DNA of 64,000 nt, from the NCBI RefSeq assembly GCF_000143415.4, contig NW_003314263.1, positions 1,700,749 through 1,764,748 on the forward strand. The letters are read 5' to 3'. Positions 9,761 to 21,689 of this stretch are shown here, one piece after another. The stretch's first letter is position 1, and every line of letters starts with the position of its first letter. The notes below the pieces were generated by a model. It was not told the origin of the DNA, did not search any database, and worked only from the letters and a program-made list of their open reading frames with translations. A program made the position numbers and the translations under genes. Source of the DNA: Selaginella moellendorffii. Lineage: Eukaryota; Streptophyta; Lycopodiopsida; Selaginellales; Selaginellaceae.

Positions 9761-11783
9761 ATGGCGAGGAGCTGCGCGCACTTGCTCCTGGCAGCGATTG
9801 CCGTCCTGATTCAGGTAAACGCAAAGGAATGGCGAACAGGAACTCATCACCATCATCGCATGCAATCGCCGAGAAGAGGAGCCGCGCTGCCGCTTGCCTT
9901 GAAAGAAGGCTTCGCCTACACGGAGCACTACTTCCAGCAGACGCTGGATCACTTCAATGTGGGGAATATAACGCTCTTTCCCCAGCGCTATCTCCTGCAC
10001 AATGCCTCGTGGAGTGGAGGTGCCAGTGGAGCTCCCATCTTCGTCTACTGTGGTAACGAGGGCGACATTGTGTGGTTTGCCGAGAACACTGGGTTTATGT
10101 TTGATATTGCTCCTCTCTTTGGAGCACTGCTCGTCTTCCCCGAGGTTGGTTTTTATTCTTTCTCGTTCTTCTTTCCTTCGATCAATCTCTCTCTCTCTCT
10201 CTCTCTCTTTTTCTGTGATTGTAGCACCGATTCTATGGAAAATCCCAGCCTTTTGGAGGCCAAAACGGTCCCAAGGAACTCGCATTTTGCTCTGCCGAGC
10301 AAGCTCTGGCCGATTTCGCGACGCTCATACTTGATCTCAAGAGGAATCTCTCGGCGCAAGCATCGCCAGTGGTGGTCTTTGGCGGTTCTTATGGTGGAAG
10401 TAAGGTGGTTTCAATGAGATTTTCTTTGGAGGTTCTCATAAGCTTTTTTCAGTGTTGGCTGCGTGGTTTCGGCTGAAGTATCCACACATTGCGATCGGAG
10501 CTCTCGCGTCGTCAGCACCAATACTACAGTTCGAGAACATTGTTCCATACACTACGTTCTATGACATCGTCTCGAACGCTTTCAAGGTTGGCATTGAAAG
10601 TTTTTCCGGGTTTTTGTAAGTGTTTTATCTCAGAGGGAGGGGGAGAAGTGCTTCGAGATCATACGCAATTCATGGACAGCAATCACGGAAGCTGCTGAAC
10701 AGCAGAACGGGCTTCGCAATCTCAGCCAAGATTTTCATATGTGCAGGTAAGTAAATTTACCATTGTTTTCCATCTAGGAAAAACCAAAAAATCTTTTTGT
10801 TCTTGTAGCGATTTCAAAAACGCGGATGAGTTGATAAACTGGCTAGAGTCTGCGTACTCGTACCTCGCCATGGCCAACTATCCATATGCAGCTAATTTTA
10901 CAATGCCACTTCCTGCGCATCCCGTTCGAAAGGTTTGCAAAACGAAAAAAAGAGTAAAAGAAGCCCTCTAAACTCATGTCTATTTCAGGTCTGCCAGGCA
11001 ATGGTGAACTCTCCCGTGGCGTCAAGCATTCTTCAAAGAATATACGCGGGAGTGAATGTTTACTACAACTTTACAGGGGCCGCAAAATGCTTTGATCTTG
11101 ACGATGATCCGCATGGTTTAAGCGGGTGGAACTGGCAGGTTTTTTCTTCTTTTTGTTTCCTTGTCAGATATAACTAGTCGTCTCTTCAGTCTTGCACCGA
11201 GATGGTTATGCCAATGAGCTCCAATTCCAATACAAGTATGTATCCTCCATTCGAGTGGGATGGCGAGGCCTGGAGCAGGTTTTGCTGGGAAAATTATGGT
11301 GCAATACCTCGGCCGAGCTGGGTGACAACGGAGTTTGGAGGCCATGTAAGTAAGACTTTTGTTTTTCGGTTAGCTGAATTGCATGCACCACTACAGGATA
11401 TCAAGTCTGTGTTGAGAAACTTTGGAAGCAACATTGTCTTCTCGAATGGCTTGCTGGATCCTTGGAGCGGTGGAAGGCAAGCCATGAATGATTCTTTTCG
11501 TTTGTGTAGCTCACTCATCGATTTTGGTGGTGTGCAGTGTTCTGGAGAGCATATCGAGCACAATACTGGCGTTTGTCACGAAAGAAGGTAGAAACAAAAG
11601 CTTTTCTCACGCTTCCGGCTGCTCAGATGAAATGGAAAACGTGTTTCTTCAGGAGCCCATCACCTTGATTTTCGGTGGAGTAGAAAAGACGACCCGCAAT
11701 GGCTCATTGAGCAGCGGGAGTCGGAAGTGAGGGAAATCAAACGCTGGCTGAGTGAGTACCATCAAAACGTCTTTGTCATTTGA
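9761..11783 (+). CDS. S28 serine carboxypeptidase (Pro-X carboxypeptidase-like)
   Basis: S28 peptidases cleave after proline at peptide ends in lysosomal, vacuolar or extracellular space. Ten exons join in frame: 9761-10144, 10225-10399, 10453-10586, 10634-10746, 10809-10932, 10989-11138, 11190-11345, 11397-11476, 11538-11587 and 11653-11783, giving about 498 residues as expected for the family. The N-terminal segment ([19 protein letters not shown]) is a signal peptide. The catalytic Ser is S183 in GGSYGG, the Asp is D433 in LLDPW, and the His is one of H458/H459 in GAHHLDF, so the triad is complete. N-glycosylation sites such as NITL and NASW are visible. Intron 8 (11477-11537) begins with GC (AAG then GCAAGC), a rare but accepted donor. 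The ATG at 9761 is chosen because it opens the signal peptide. Confidence 0.92.
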
Positions 11784-12134
11784 TAAACTGATACATAAAC
11801 TGGAACTCGGATGATTAACTAAAACTATTTAATTATTAACTATTTGAAAGTGTGTATATATAAAATTTCTTTTACTTGGCATGGTGTAAAAATAGAATAC
11901 AAAAATGTGCATATTTAACTATAGTTTATACACACAACAAAAATTTTCTTGAGCGATACACATCCTTTAGATTCCAAAATAAATAATTCGTAATTAGTAA
12001 TCTAAATATGCATGTAAAAGGTCGGATTCGTAAGTTGCGAATCTACTAATCCCATTACATTCAATAATTTGTTGACGTAATGAGATCATCGACAAAAGCT
12101 TTAGCTTATTAATTACCTAGGCACACTCAATTCT
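11784..12134. other. AT-rich spacer between two convergent genes
   Basis: It lies between the 3' ends of the S28 gene and the minus-strand LEA gene. Nothing beyond untranslated ends is expected or seen. Confidence 0.6.
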
Positions 12135-13691
12135 TCACATTTTTCCTCGGTTGGCACTATCGGCCTCTTCGGAGGTCTTCTCGACCGCTTTCCCGCCGCC
12201 ACCCACAACGGCGCCCTTGAGCGAGAAGGCCGCGTGACTCACAGCCTCGCCCACCGACTCGAGCAGTCCCTTGCCGTGCTCTCCGGCCTCTCCCGCTTTG
12301 GCCTTCATCGCCTCTTTGTGCTCCTCGGCTTTGCTCCTCGCCTCCTCCGCGCTGATTCCAGTGCGCTCCTTGAATGCCTCGGCGCTCTCTCCGGCGCGCT
12401 GGCTCAAGCTCTCGGACCTCTCCCCAGATCCAGCTTCCCCCGTCATGCCCGTTCTTTTCTTGAATTCCTCGACGCTCTCGCCGGCTCGCTGCTTGAGCTC
12501 CTCGGTCCGAGACCCCGTCTTCTCCTTTGCTTCTTCAACAGTCATGCCCGTCCGCCTCTTGAAATCCTCGGTGCTCTCCCCAGTTCGCTGCTTGAGCTCC
12601 TCCCCCTTCTGTTTCGCGGCTTCCACAGTCGACTCAGCCGACTCCTTAGCAGACTCGGCGGTCTCCTTGGTTTTCTCGGACGCAAGCCCCAACTTCTCGG
12701 AGAAAGCCTGGGTGATGTTTCCAATCGCTCCAAACAAGCCTTCCTTGGCTCCTCCAGCAGTCTCACTAGCTCGATCGGTACTGAGGGAAAAAGACAGCGT
12801 CAGGAAAAGAGAGGAGAAAACTAGGACAAACTTTAGAAAACAAACCTTTGTTGAGTAGTGCCTTTCGCACTATCTGCGCTCTGGCCAACCGTATCCTGAG
12901 AAATACAAAAGAAAGCAAGCTCGCTCAATACGAAACAATAGAAAGAATACAAAACAACATACCTTCGTCGCGTCTTGAGCACGGGCAGCCTTCTCGGCAG
13001 TGACATCCTTTGCTCGAGCAGCCGAATCATAGGTGGAATCTTTCGCCTGGCCAGCCTTCTCGGCAGTGACATCCTTTGCTCGGGCAGCCGAATCATATGT
13101 GGTATCTTTCGCCTGGCCAGCCTTCTCGGCAGTGACATCCTTTGCTCGGGCAGCCGAATCATATGTGGTATCTTTCGCCTGGCCAGCCTTCTCGGCAGCA
13201 ACATCCTTGGCTCGAGCAGCCGTATCATAGGTGGAATCTTTCGCCTGGGCAGCCTTCTCAGCAGCGACATCCTTGGCTCGAACGCTGCTATCATAAACCG
13301 AATCCTTCGTCTGCCCAGCCTTCTCGAGAGTAGTATCTTTCGCTCGAGCAGCCGTATCATAAGTGGTATCCTTCGCCTGGCCAGCCTTCTCAGCCGCGGT
13401 ATCCTTCGCTCGGACAGCCGAATCATAGGCAGAATCCTTTACCTGGCCAGCCTTCTCAGCCGTGACATCCTTGGCTCGCTCCACCGTGTCCTGCGCCGAT
13501 TTGAAGGCCGAGTAGGCGGATTCCTGTACGGCCTCGCGGTAATGCGATAGCGCCTCGCTGATCGACTGCCCCGCCGTCTGCGTCGCCGTCGCCCCGTGCT
13601 CCCTCTTCTCCATGGCGCGCTCGGCGCTCGCGCGCGCCTCCTCGGCGGGGCTCGCGCGCTGCTCCTGCTGCTGATTCTTGCCCGACTCCAT
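12135..13691 (-). CDS. Group 3 LEA protein (LEA_4 type)
   Basis: LEA group 3 proteins are hydrophilic, fold into amphipathic helices on drying, and protect membranes and proteins during desiccation. Exons 13691-12963, 12895-12846 and 12780-12135 join in frame to about 474 residues. Residues 72-243 are seven full copies and one partial copy of a 22-residue unit such as RAKDVTAEKAGQAKDTTYDS, that is two 11-mers. A second region (about 275-430) has degenerate 11-mers such as ELKQRTGESTEDFKRRTGM. There are no cysteines, no signal peptide and almost no aromatics outside the repeated Tyr. Two CE3-like motifs lie 200-235 bp upstream, compatible with ABA or drought control. The repeat unit is fixed at DNA level (66 bp), so unit number may vary. 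Confidence 0.93.
12963..13478 (-). repeat. 66-bp coding tandem repeat in the LEA gene
   Basis: Nearly eight head-to-tail copies. The two copies nearest 13050-13190 are almost identical while the outer ones differ, which suggests recent unit duplication or conversion in the centre of the array. Confidence 0.9.
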
Positions 13692-13888
13692 CGCACTAGA
13701 TCAAAATCTGGGAAATGTGGGAGATTCTACGCACCGCCGCTATGGATCGATCAAGAAATCCTAGAAATCTCACCGCAAACAAAACAGCTGACCCTAAATG
13801 CAGTCGTGGTGCTCGCTCAAACGAACTGGAAATATATGGAAGCATAAGCGCCGCCAAGGCGAGGGACAAATGGAGTGATCGCAGGGCG

Positions 13889-13926
13889 ACGCGTGGCGCC
13901 ATGCAGTGACTGGGCGACGCGTGGCG
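13889..13926. promoter_or_regulatory. Two ACGCGTGGCG motifs upstream of the LEA gene
   Basis: ACGCGTGGCG occurs at 13889-13898 and 13917-13926, exactly 28 bp apart. It resembles coupling element 3 (ACGCGTG), which works with ABRE in ABA-induced LEA promoters. The functional role is inferred from position and motif only. Confidence 0.45.
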
Positions 13927-14296
13927 AGAATACTCTCGAAGGGCGCCAGCATAGCATGCCATGAAGAAAAAGAATCTAGGGCTTCCGTGGCTATGCCGCA
14001 GGGCAAGGATAAAGGGCAAAAAAGTTGAGATGGACACGATGACCTTTTCTAGGACAGTGTCAAAATTTCTTTTTTCACTCCAGCGCAATGTTCTCTATCA
14101 GAGCAATGCTACTGCAACCTCGATCACCGACTTGATCCTCAATCACCGCTTTGATCGGTGGCTTCATTAGGGACTCGTACTGGGCAGATTTTCGTGAATC
14201 TCCGTAAGAAGGATTCTTGTTACCTACAGAATCCTCTCGTTCAAGTAACTGTTGAGGAAGATCCCAAGGAATATCAAACCTGTTTCACATTTACGG
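13927..14296. other. Spacer between LEA promoter and PPR gene
   Basis: It contains a 61-codon plus-strand ORF (14158-14343) that overlaps the PPR 3' end and resembles nothing I know. The PPR protein loses its normal C-terminal sequence exactly here, so part of this stretch may be foreign to the PPR gene. Confidence 0.4.
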
Positions 14297-16240
14297 CTAA
14301 CAAGGATATTCCACATTTAAAAGGGCAGGCTCCATTGGATTGATTCCCACGATGCTCCTCGCGGCATTTGCCCCGCGATCGCGATTGGACTGGCTCCTAC
14401 ACGCCGCGAGCAGGGATTTCCACTCTAGGGTACCGGCGGCGAAGGGCATGGTTGCGATGAGCTCCTCGGCGGCGCCCAGATGCCCCGCGCGGCCCAGGGC
14501 ATCGATGATGCAGCAGAAATGCTGCTTGGTCGCCTCCAATCCGAAATCCATGGCCATGGAGACGAAGCAGCTCCTGGCGCTGTAGGCCCTGCCTAAATGG
14601 CTGCAGCCCAGGAGGATCGATGCAAAGCTCGATCGCTCGGGCTGGAAGAGAGCTTTCATCTCGCTGAAGATCTCCATTGCCGTGGAGTGATTCCCAGCCT
14701 GCGCGTGCCCGGCGAGCAGCGCGCTCCACGAGATCGCCCCTCGCTCTGGCATTTTATCGAACAAGTCCTTTGCTTCGTCCAGATGCCCTGACTCGGCATA
14801 AGCAGCCATGATCGTGGTCCAAGAAATTAGATCCCTTTCTCTCATAGTCCAGAACATCTCTTTGGCCTCGCTAATATTCATAGCGCGACAATAACCACTT
14901 AATATTACATTTAGAGACACTTGGTCTCTTTCTGGCATTCCTTGGTAAAGCTTTAGAGCATCCAGAAAATGCCCATTCAGGGCATAGCAAGAAACCATGG
15001 AATTCCAGCAAGCCAAAGTTTTATAACGCATATTGTCAAACACACACTTGGCATTCTCTGTGTAGCCATTTGTGGAGTAAGCCGTTAGGATCGAGCTGCA
15101 CGCCACGCTATCAATCTCTGGCATTTGGCTGTAGAGATTCTCAGCCATTGTGATATCCCCCACTTGGGCATATCCAGTCAGCATGATCGTAAGTGCCACG
15201 TGGCTGTGTTGTGGCATCGCATTGAACAAATCAATGGCCCGATCGAGCTGCTCGGCAACAACGTATGCCGTGAGCATTGCCGTCCAGCATAGCATATTCC
15301 TCTCAGGCATAACTGCAAAGTGAAACTCTGCCTCCCGCACTTGCCCTATATGGGAATATGCATGGAGCAGTAAACTCCACGTCACCATGTTGTGCTGAGG
15401 CATCGTTTCAAATGCCAGGATCGCTTCGTGGAATTTCCCACTGTGGATAAACGCGGAGATTAAACCATTCCAAGATACTATGTCACGGTGCGGCATCTGA
15501 TTAAACAGATTCTCGGCATCAGCAAGATGCCCGTTAAATGCATATGCCGACAGCATCGAATTCCAGGAAACTAAGTCCCTTTCGGGCATTTCATCAAATG
15601 TCCTTTTAGCATCTTCCGCGCATCCACTTTGTGAAAACGCGGACAACATCGAATTCCAAGTAGTCAGATCTTGCAAGGGCATTTCTTGGAAAACTTCCTG
15701 GGATCTATCTAGATACCCAGTTTGGGCATATGCAAAAAGCATACAGTTCCACGACACAATGTCCGGCGCGGGCATTTCAGAAAAAATAGATTCGATCTCT
15801 TCCAAGATCATAGCTCCTGCGTAAAGTCGCATCATGTTAGTGCATGAAACGAGATCCCTCTCCGGCATTGCATCGAAGAGTTGTTTCGCTTCCTCAAGAT
15901 GCCCAGACTGGGCATATGCTCCGAACATCGAGCTCCACGCAATAAGGTTTTTCTCCGGCATCGCATCAAACACCGCTCTTGATGCTTGGAGGGATCCGTT
16001 CTTGGCAAAGGAAGAAAGCAAGAGAACCCACGAAAAACAATCCCATTCCACCATGCTATGGAAAATCTCTTCTGATTTATCTGGACTCCCACACCTCCCA
16101 TACATTTCGATCAGCTTGTTCCACACAAAGAGATCCTTCGACTTGATACTACTGCTGGATTGGATCCAGCGAAGGACTCTAGCTGCGTCAGAGAGCGATC
16201 GACATTCCTGGATGGAAGTGAGAAGCTCAGTTCGATTCAT
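14297..16240 (-). CDS. PLS-class PPR protein with truncated E domain
   Basis: An intronless ORF of 647 residues, start ATG at 16240. From about residue 40 it is a run of roughly 17 PPR motifs, mostly S type (31 residues), for example MPERDLVSWNSMLSAYAFNG. PPR tracts bind single-stranded organellar RNA one base per repeat, and PLS proteins with E or DYW tails guide C-to-U editing. The final segment (AAEELIATMP, then TLEWKSLLAACRS) is the start of an E domain, but it stops after INPME with an unrelated tail ending NVEYPC and no DYW domain. An organelle-targeting peptide is not obvious. It is probably functional only if partnered by a separate DYW protein, or it may be a recently truncated copy. 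Confidence 0.88.
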   Translation of the reverse strand: MNRTELLTSIQECRSLSDAARVLRWIQSSSSIKSKDLFVWNKLIEMYGRCGSPDKSEEIFHSMVEWDCFSWVLLLSSFAKNGSLQASRAVFDAMPEKNLIAWSSMFGAYAQSGHLEEAKQLFDAMPERDLVSCTNMMRLYAGAMILEEIESIFSEMPAPDIVSWNCMLFAYAQTGYLDRSQEVFQEMPLQDLTTWNSMLSAFSQSGCAEDAKRTFDEMPERDLVSWNSMLSAYAFNGHLADAENLFNQMPHRDIVSWNGLISAFIHSGKFHEAILAFETMPQHNMVTWSLLLHAYSHIGQVREAEFHFAVMPERNMLCWTAMLTAYVVAEQLDRAIDLFNAMPQHSHVALTIMLTGYAQVGDITMAENLYSQMPEIDSVACSSILTAYSTNGYTENAKCVFDNMRYKTLACWNSMVSCYALNGHFLDALKLYQGMPERDQVSLNVILSGYCRAMNISEAKEMFWTMRERDLISWTTIMAAYAESGHLDEAKDLFDKMPERGAISWSALLAGHAQAGNHSTAMEIFSEMKALFQPERSSFASILLGCSHLGRAYSARSCFVSMAMDFGLEATKQHFCCIIDALGRAGHLGAAEELIATMPFAAGTLEWKSLLAACRSQSNRDRGANAARSIVGINPMEPALLNVEYPC

Positions 16241-16327
16241 TCAAGAAAGAGTATCACATAATTTCTCAGGAAGGAAGAACTAGAGGAAATGCTATACAGT
16301 AGTAGCAGTGACTGGATCTTGGAAGAA

Positions 16328-17053
<726 letters not shown>

Positions 17054-17397
17054 TTATTCTTCTGATGATTTGCCTGAGTCAAAGAAGACGTGGAGAAACT
17101 ATGGAGATTAAAATCACACGCTCCCAAGTGTCACCAACTTGGGATTTGATAAAGAATGGTTTTTTTTGTGGGCCTATGAACTGAGCTGTAAGCCAGGAAA
17201 ATGTAGCGAAGCAAAGAAAGTAAACATCATCGTCCAAGCATAGGCATTTGGAGTGCACGTCTTTGATCGTGGTGGTCGGTGCTTTGATCGATCTTAGGGT
17301 ACAAAAGTTTGCAGTGTGAAGTACAAGATCTCCAAATGTTTCCTCGCGAGGACCAATGCTTTAGAGAGAGGATATCTTGATCGGATTCGAGGGAGCC

Positions 17398-18870
17398 ATG
17401 ATTCCACTCATTATAGGACTGCTGGTATGGATGTTCTTGGGCGGTCAAATTGCCCAGTCTAGGGAATTGCTGCCAGGGGATTCGACTGGAATCAGGCTTA
17501 GAATCGTCCACCGATCGTCGGAAGAGTCTCCACACTGGAAGCCGGAGTACCGCGATCGGATCCAGCTGCTAGACGAGCTCATGGCGATGGATCGAGGGAG
17601 AATTGCGGCGTTTGGGAGAGTTCTCCAAGAAGCCGCGCAGAAGAATTCGACCAATTCGACGCTCCCACGAGAATCCACTGCCATGATCCAGGATTTTCAA
17701 GGAGAAGATCCCGCGCTCTTCTCGCGTCTCGTCTCTGGGAGCTCGATTGGATCCGGGCAGTACTTCGTGGAGCTCCGGGTCGGCACTCCAGCGAAGAAAT
17801 TCCCTCTGATCATCGATACCGGCAGCGATCTCACATGGATCCAGTGCAATCCCCCCAACACCACCGCGAATTCATCGTCTCCACCTGCTCCATGGTATGA
17901 CAAATCGTCCTCTTCTTCCTACAGAGAAATCCCTTGCACGGACGACGAATGCCTGTTCCTCCCAGCTCCAATTGGATCCAGCTGCTCGATCAAGAGCCCC
18001 AGTCCTTGCGACTACACCTATGGCTACAGCGATCAGTCCCGGACGACGGGAATCCTGGCCTACGAGACGATCTCCATGAAATCGCGCAAGAGATCCGGCA
18101 AAAGAGCTGGCAATCACAAGACCAGGACGATCCGGATAAAGAATGTGGCGCTTGGATGCAGCCGCGAGAGCGTGGGCGCGAGCTTCTTGGGCGCTTCCGG
18201 TGTTCTTGGATTAGGGCAGGGGCCCATCTCCCTGGCCACGCAAACGCGCCACACCGCACTCGGTGGAATATTCTCCTATTGTCTGGTGGACTACCTCCGT
18301 GGCTCAAACGCCAGCAGCTTTCTCGTCATGGGCCGTACGCGCTGGCGCAAACTGGCCCATACGCCAATCGTACGGAACCCGGCCGCCCAAAGCTTCTACT
18401 ACGTCAACGTGACGGGCGTGGCCGTGGATGGGAAGCCAGTGGACGGCATCGCGAGCAGCGACTGGGGAATCGACGGTGATGGGAACAAGGGGACTATCTT
18501 TGATTCTGGGACAACTTTGAGCTACTTGAGAGAGCCGGCCTACTCCAAAGTTTTGGGAGCTCTAAATGCATCGATCTATCTCCCCAGGGCCCAGGAAATC
18601 CCGGAAGGATTCGAGCTGTGCTACAATGTGACGAGGATGGAGAAGGGGATGCCAAAGTTGGGAGTGGAGTTCCAGGGTGGTGCTGTGATGGAGCTGCCTT
18701 GGAATAACTACATGGTGCTTGTGGCAGAGAATGTCCAATGCGTGGCCCTCCAAAAGGTGACGACTACAAATGGATCAAACATTCTCGGGAATTTGCTCCA
18801 GCAGGATCATCATATTGAGTATGATCTTGCAAAAGCTAGGATTGGGTTCAAGTGGTCGCCTTGTCATTAA
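17398..18870 (+). CDS. Nepenthesin-like aspartic protease (A1 family)
   Basis: Secreted plant pepsin-type endopeptidase. It is intronless, 490 residues from the ATG at 17398, which opens a signal peptide (IPLIIGLLVWMFLGG). A propeptide follows to about residue 110. The catalytic Asp residues are D140 in DTGSDLTW and D369 in FDSGTT. A cysteine-rich insertion after the first active site (PCTDDEC, then GSSC and SPCDYTYGY) is the hallmark of nepenthesin-type enzymes. The C-terminal part has the expected NILGNLLQQDHHIEYDL. It has several N-glycosylation sites and no membrane anchor. The upstream region is divergent from the H3 gene. It is intact. Substrate and tissue are not readable from sequence. 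Confidence 0.95.
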   Translation: MIPLIIGLLVWMFLGGQIAQSRELLPGDSTGIRLRIVHRSSEESPHWKPEYRDRIQLLDELMAMDRGRIAAFGRVLQEAAQKNSTNSTLPRESTAMIQDFQGEDPALFSRLVSGSSIGSGQYFVELRVGTPAKKFPLIIDTGSDLTWIQCNPPNTTANSSSPPAPWYDKSSSSSYREIPCTDDECLFLPAPIGSSCSIKSPSPCDYTYGYSDQSRTTGILAYETISMKSRKRSGKRAGNHKTRTIRIKNVALGCSRESVGASFLGASGVLGLGQGPISLATQTRHTALGGIFSYCLVDYLRGSNASSFLVMGRTRWRKLAHTPIVRNPAAQSFYYVNVTGVAVDGKPVDGIASSDWGIDGDGNKGTIFDSGTTLSYLREPAYSKVLGALNASIYLPRAQEIPEGFELCYNVTRMEKGMPKLGVEFQGGAVMELPWNNYMVLVAENVQCVALQKVTTTNGSNILGNLLQQDHHIEYDLAKARIGFKWSPCH

Positions 18871-19540
18871 TATACTTTGATTGCATGTATCAGTAAAGTA
18901 CATTAGAGCTTTTGATGATATGAAAACAAGTTAAAGCTTTTGTAAAAAGAATAAAAATTAACATGACTAAAAAATACTTTATGCAAGTTAATCACAATCA
19001 GAATTATCATAGAGTATAATTTAATATTCTAAGATATAAATATTAGTATTAAACTCTCTCTCTCTCATGTCCCCACCAGGTTGCAAGTCTACGCCATTTT
19101 CCCACAACAACAGCATCATGGCATGTTGTAGCTCTAAATGGTTTCCCATCAGGCTGCAAGATTACACCATCTTCCCACAGCAAGAGTGTCATGGCGTGTT
19201 GTAGCTCCAAAAGGAGAAATGTTGCATTAATTAATCTAAACAATTTTTCTTCAAATAACTTAATAAGGGATATAGTCCAATCCATTAATTAAAGTATTAA
19301 TTATAATTATGTTAACTTTAAACTTTACTACTTGGAATGATGTGAAATGGGAGTCTGCATTGCACTTTAAAGGCATAGTTAATTGATGGGCTTAAGTTTT
19401 ATTTGATGTAGTGCCATTAATTATTGTTCCTTTTTGTCTATCTAGTTTCACAAATTTATTTATATGATATTGGATAGTCCAGATTATTTATATTAAACAT
19501 AAGGATTATAAATACGAACCTTAACAATATATTTATGTTT
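18871..19540. other. AT-rich intergenic DNA with a short tandem duplication
   Basis: Apart from the two-copy repeat at 19071-19215, nothing gene-like is visible. Confidence 0.5.
19071..19215. repeat. Diverged two-copy tandem repeat, about 73 bp each
   Basis: Copies at 19071-19143 and 19144-19215 share the phrases CCCACA, TCATGGC and TGTTGTAGCTC in order, with about a fifth of positions changed. Its minus strand stays open for 78 codons, so it might be a coding scrap, but no family is recognisable. Confidence 0.7.
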
Positions 19541-19844
19541 TTGTTTGCTTATGTAGTAGTGGGTGGTAATGAATATACCTAGAATATGCTTGAATATTCT
19601 ACCATCTAACGGTTGTTATTCATTTAGATTAATCTTGTATTTATAATTTATAAACATGTTTATAATTTATAAACTTTATTAAACCTTTTCTAGTATATTA
19701 TTTTTTAGTCTATCATCTAATGGTTGATATGCAATAAAATTAATCTTGTGTTTATAAATTACAACATGTTTATAATTATAAACTTTATTTGATCAATTAG
19801 GCTAATAAGTAATAATAACACTACTATTAAGAAAACCAAGCATT
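19541..19844 (+). mobile_element. MITE-like repeat, copy 2 (complete)
   Basis: Collinear with copy 1 at 3798-4096 and continuing past where the gap cuts that copy, ending CTACTATTAAGAAAACC. Start (TTTGTTTGCTTA) and end are near inverse complements. About 300 bp, AT-rich, non-coding; the size and structure fit a MITE or small foldback element. No transposase partner is seen in the window. Confidence 0.7.
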
Positions 19845-21689
19845 GCTACATGTAACACATAGCAATTTATTTAAATTAGGTTTAATAAAAAAATCTGTAG
19901 ATCTGAGATTGATAGCTTATTTTATTTAGTATTTCAATCTTAAGAGAATTATTACTTTATGAATTAAGTAGATTTAATAATTTTTTCCTATTTTAAATCT
20001 GACCATGCTTTCACCTATTTTTCTTTTTCATTTATATAGTCCAACAAAGTGCAAGGAGGTTAACAAGGGATTATTAAGTAGAAAAATTTCTCCCATAATT
20101 TATTTGGTCTTAATACCTCTTAATACAACCTAATCTACATTCATTTATTGATTAAAACAGTATTTAAAATTGAAAATTAAAGGTATAAAAGTGATAAGAA
20201 AATCATTGTATTGTGGTTTAATGTTTCCAACTAAATAAATTGTAGCATATTTAAATTTGGAGTTGAACTGCACTATGAAATAACAGTTTAGTATGCATTT
20301 AAATCCTCTATAAGCATTAACTCTCTATATTTAATTTCTATATTCAAAATGGTGTCAAAAGGAGTTTGATATAATTGCAATATACTGGTGGCTTAACACA
20401 AGGAGGTGGGTATCCCACTGACTAAAGTAACATAAAAATTAGGTTTAAACCGAATAACACAGCCTAATGGGAGTTAAAAAAATATCTCATATGCTTCCAA
20501 CCAATATTCTTACTATACATTTGAAGCCTTTTATATCCCCTTTTCATATATAAAAACTTGTTTTAAACTTTCATTCTAGTCCCAAGAGTTAGTCTTAAAG
20601 ATAAGCCTAAAAACTTACTAATTTAGAATAATGCTCAAGATATCTTTTATATTTCATAGATATGTCTTTCTAGACACTTTCCATAAATAGTACATAAGAC
20701 TAAAGTGGCACATAAAACATGATAGCTAATAGATATAGTGGTTAAGTATAATCAACAAAAAACACATAAGAGTTCTTATTTTATTTTTATCTAGCTAAAT
20801 ACAGATGTTAAATCTAATTTACTACACTTGAAAAAATGAAACTAGTAATATCAATCTCTTGCTATCATAGTAGTAAGGAGATTGTCTGAAACGACTAGCC
20901 AACAAATATATTTTGATATTTAAAGTCACATTCACAACACAAATGACCCAAAACGTATAATAAAAATATAAAGAAAAGCCTAAAACCAAACTCTTAGTTT
21001 TTCTGAACTATCTCTAAGTAGCCCAATAAAATCCTAAAATATTTCTGAATTATCCAATTCTTGACCTCTAATCATTGCCAAATCTAACCCAAAAGATAAA
21101 AGCAAGAGTTGCACCTCTCTATGATCAATACACTTCTACTATAAAAGCCTAAATCTGCAAGAGAGATTAAGAGATCACCTACTGTGGTTGTGGATCATTG
21201 TCAAGCTCAAAGACTGAGATATTGTTCTAGGTTGAGTGTTAGAGTGAGGAGACAGCCCAAATAGATCAGAACAGAAGGCTTCCTATATTAATATAAAAAA
21301 ACTGCCATGCCGACAAGATCACCACACTAATGCCTATATTCGTTTCCAATGTCCAAAACATCCACAAAATCCATTGTGGCTGGTATTACTATAATACTTA
21401 ATGGCTAATTTATAGCCATAAATTCATAGAATTATATTGTCATATTACCAATCTTTAACTAGTCTGTATATATACAATATAGAATTAGGCTAATCTGGAT
21501 TGCCATATCAACACAATATACATAGACCATCAATTAATTGTCTAAAGCTTCTCTTCTCTTTTGCCATTCTCTCATCAATGGGACTTGGCATGATATTGTT
21601 TGTTGATTTATTATCATTGATTTCCTTGTATGTTTAGGCACAAGCTAGCCAAGGGTTTTCTCAAGATCAAACAATGCCCGAAACACATT
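19845..21689. other. AT-rich intergenic DNA
   Basis: Roughly 1.8 kb with no coding frame, no repeat I can pair inside the window and no RNA gene signature. It may hold decayed transposon sequence. Confidence 0.5.

Noticed and set aside
12234-12858. Plus-strand ORFs of nearly 200 codons opposite LEA exon 3 and the repeat array
   Set aside because: Antisense shadows produced by the repeated LEA codons.
14158-14343. 61-codon plus-strand ORF
   Set aside because: Short, no recognisable motif, overlaps the PPR stop; kept only as a note on the PPR border.
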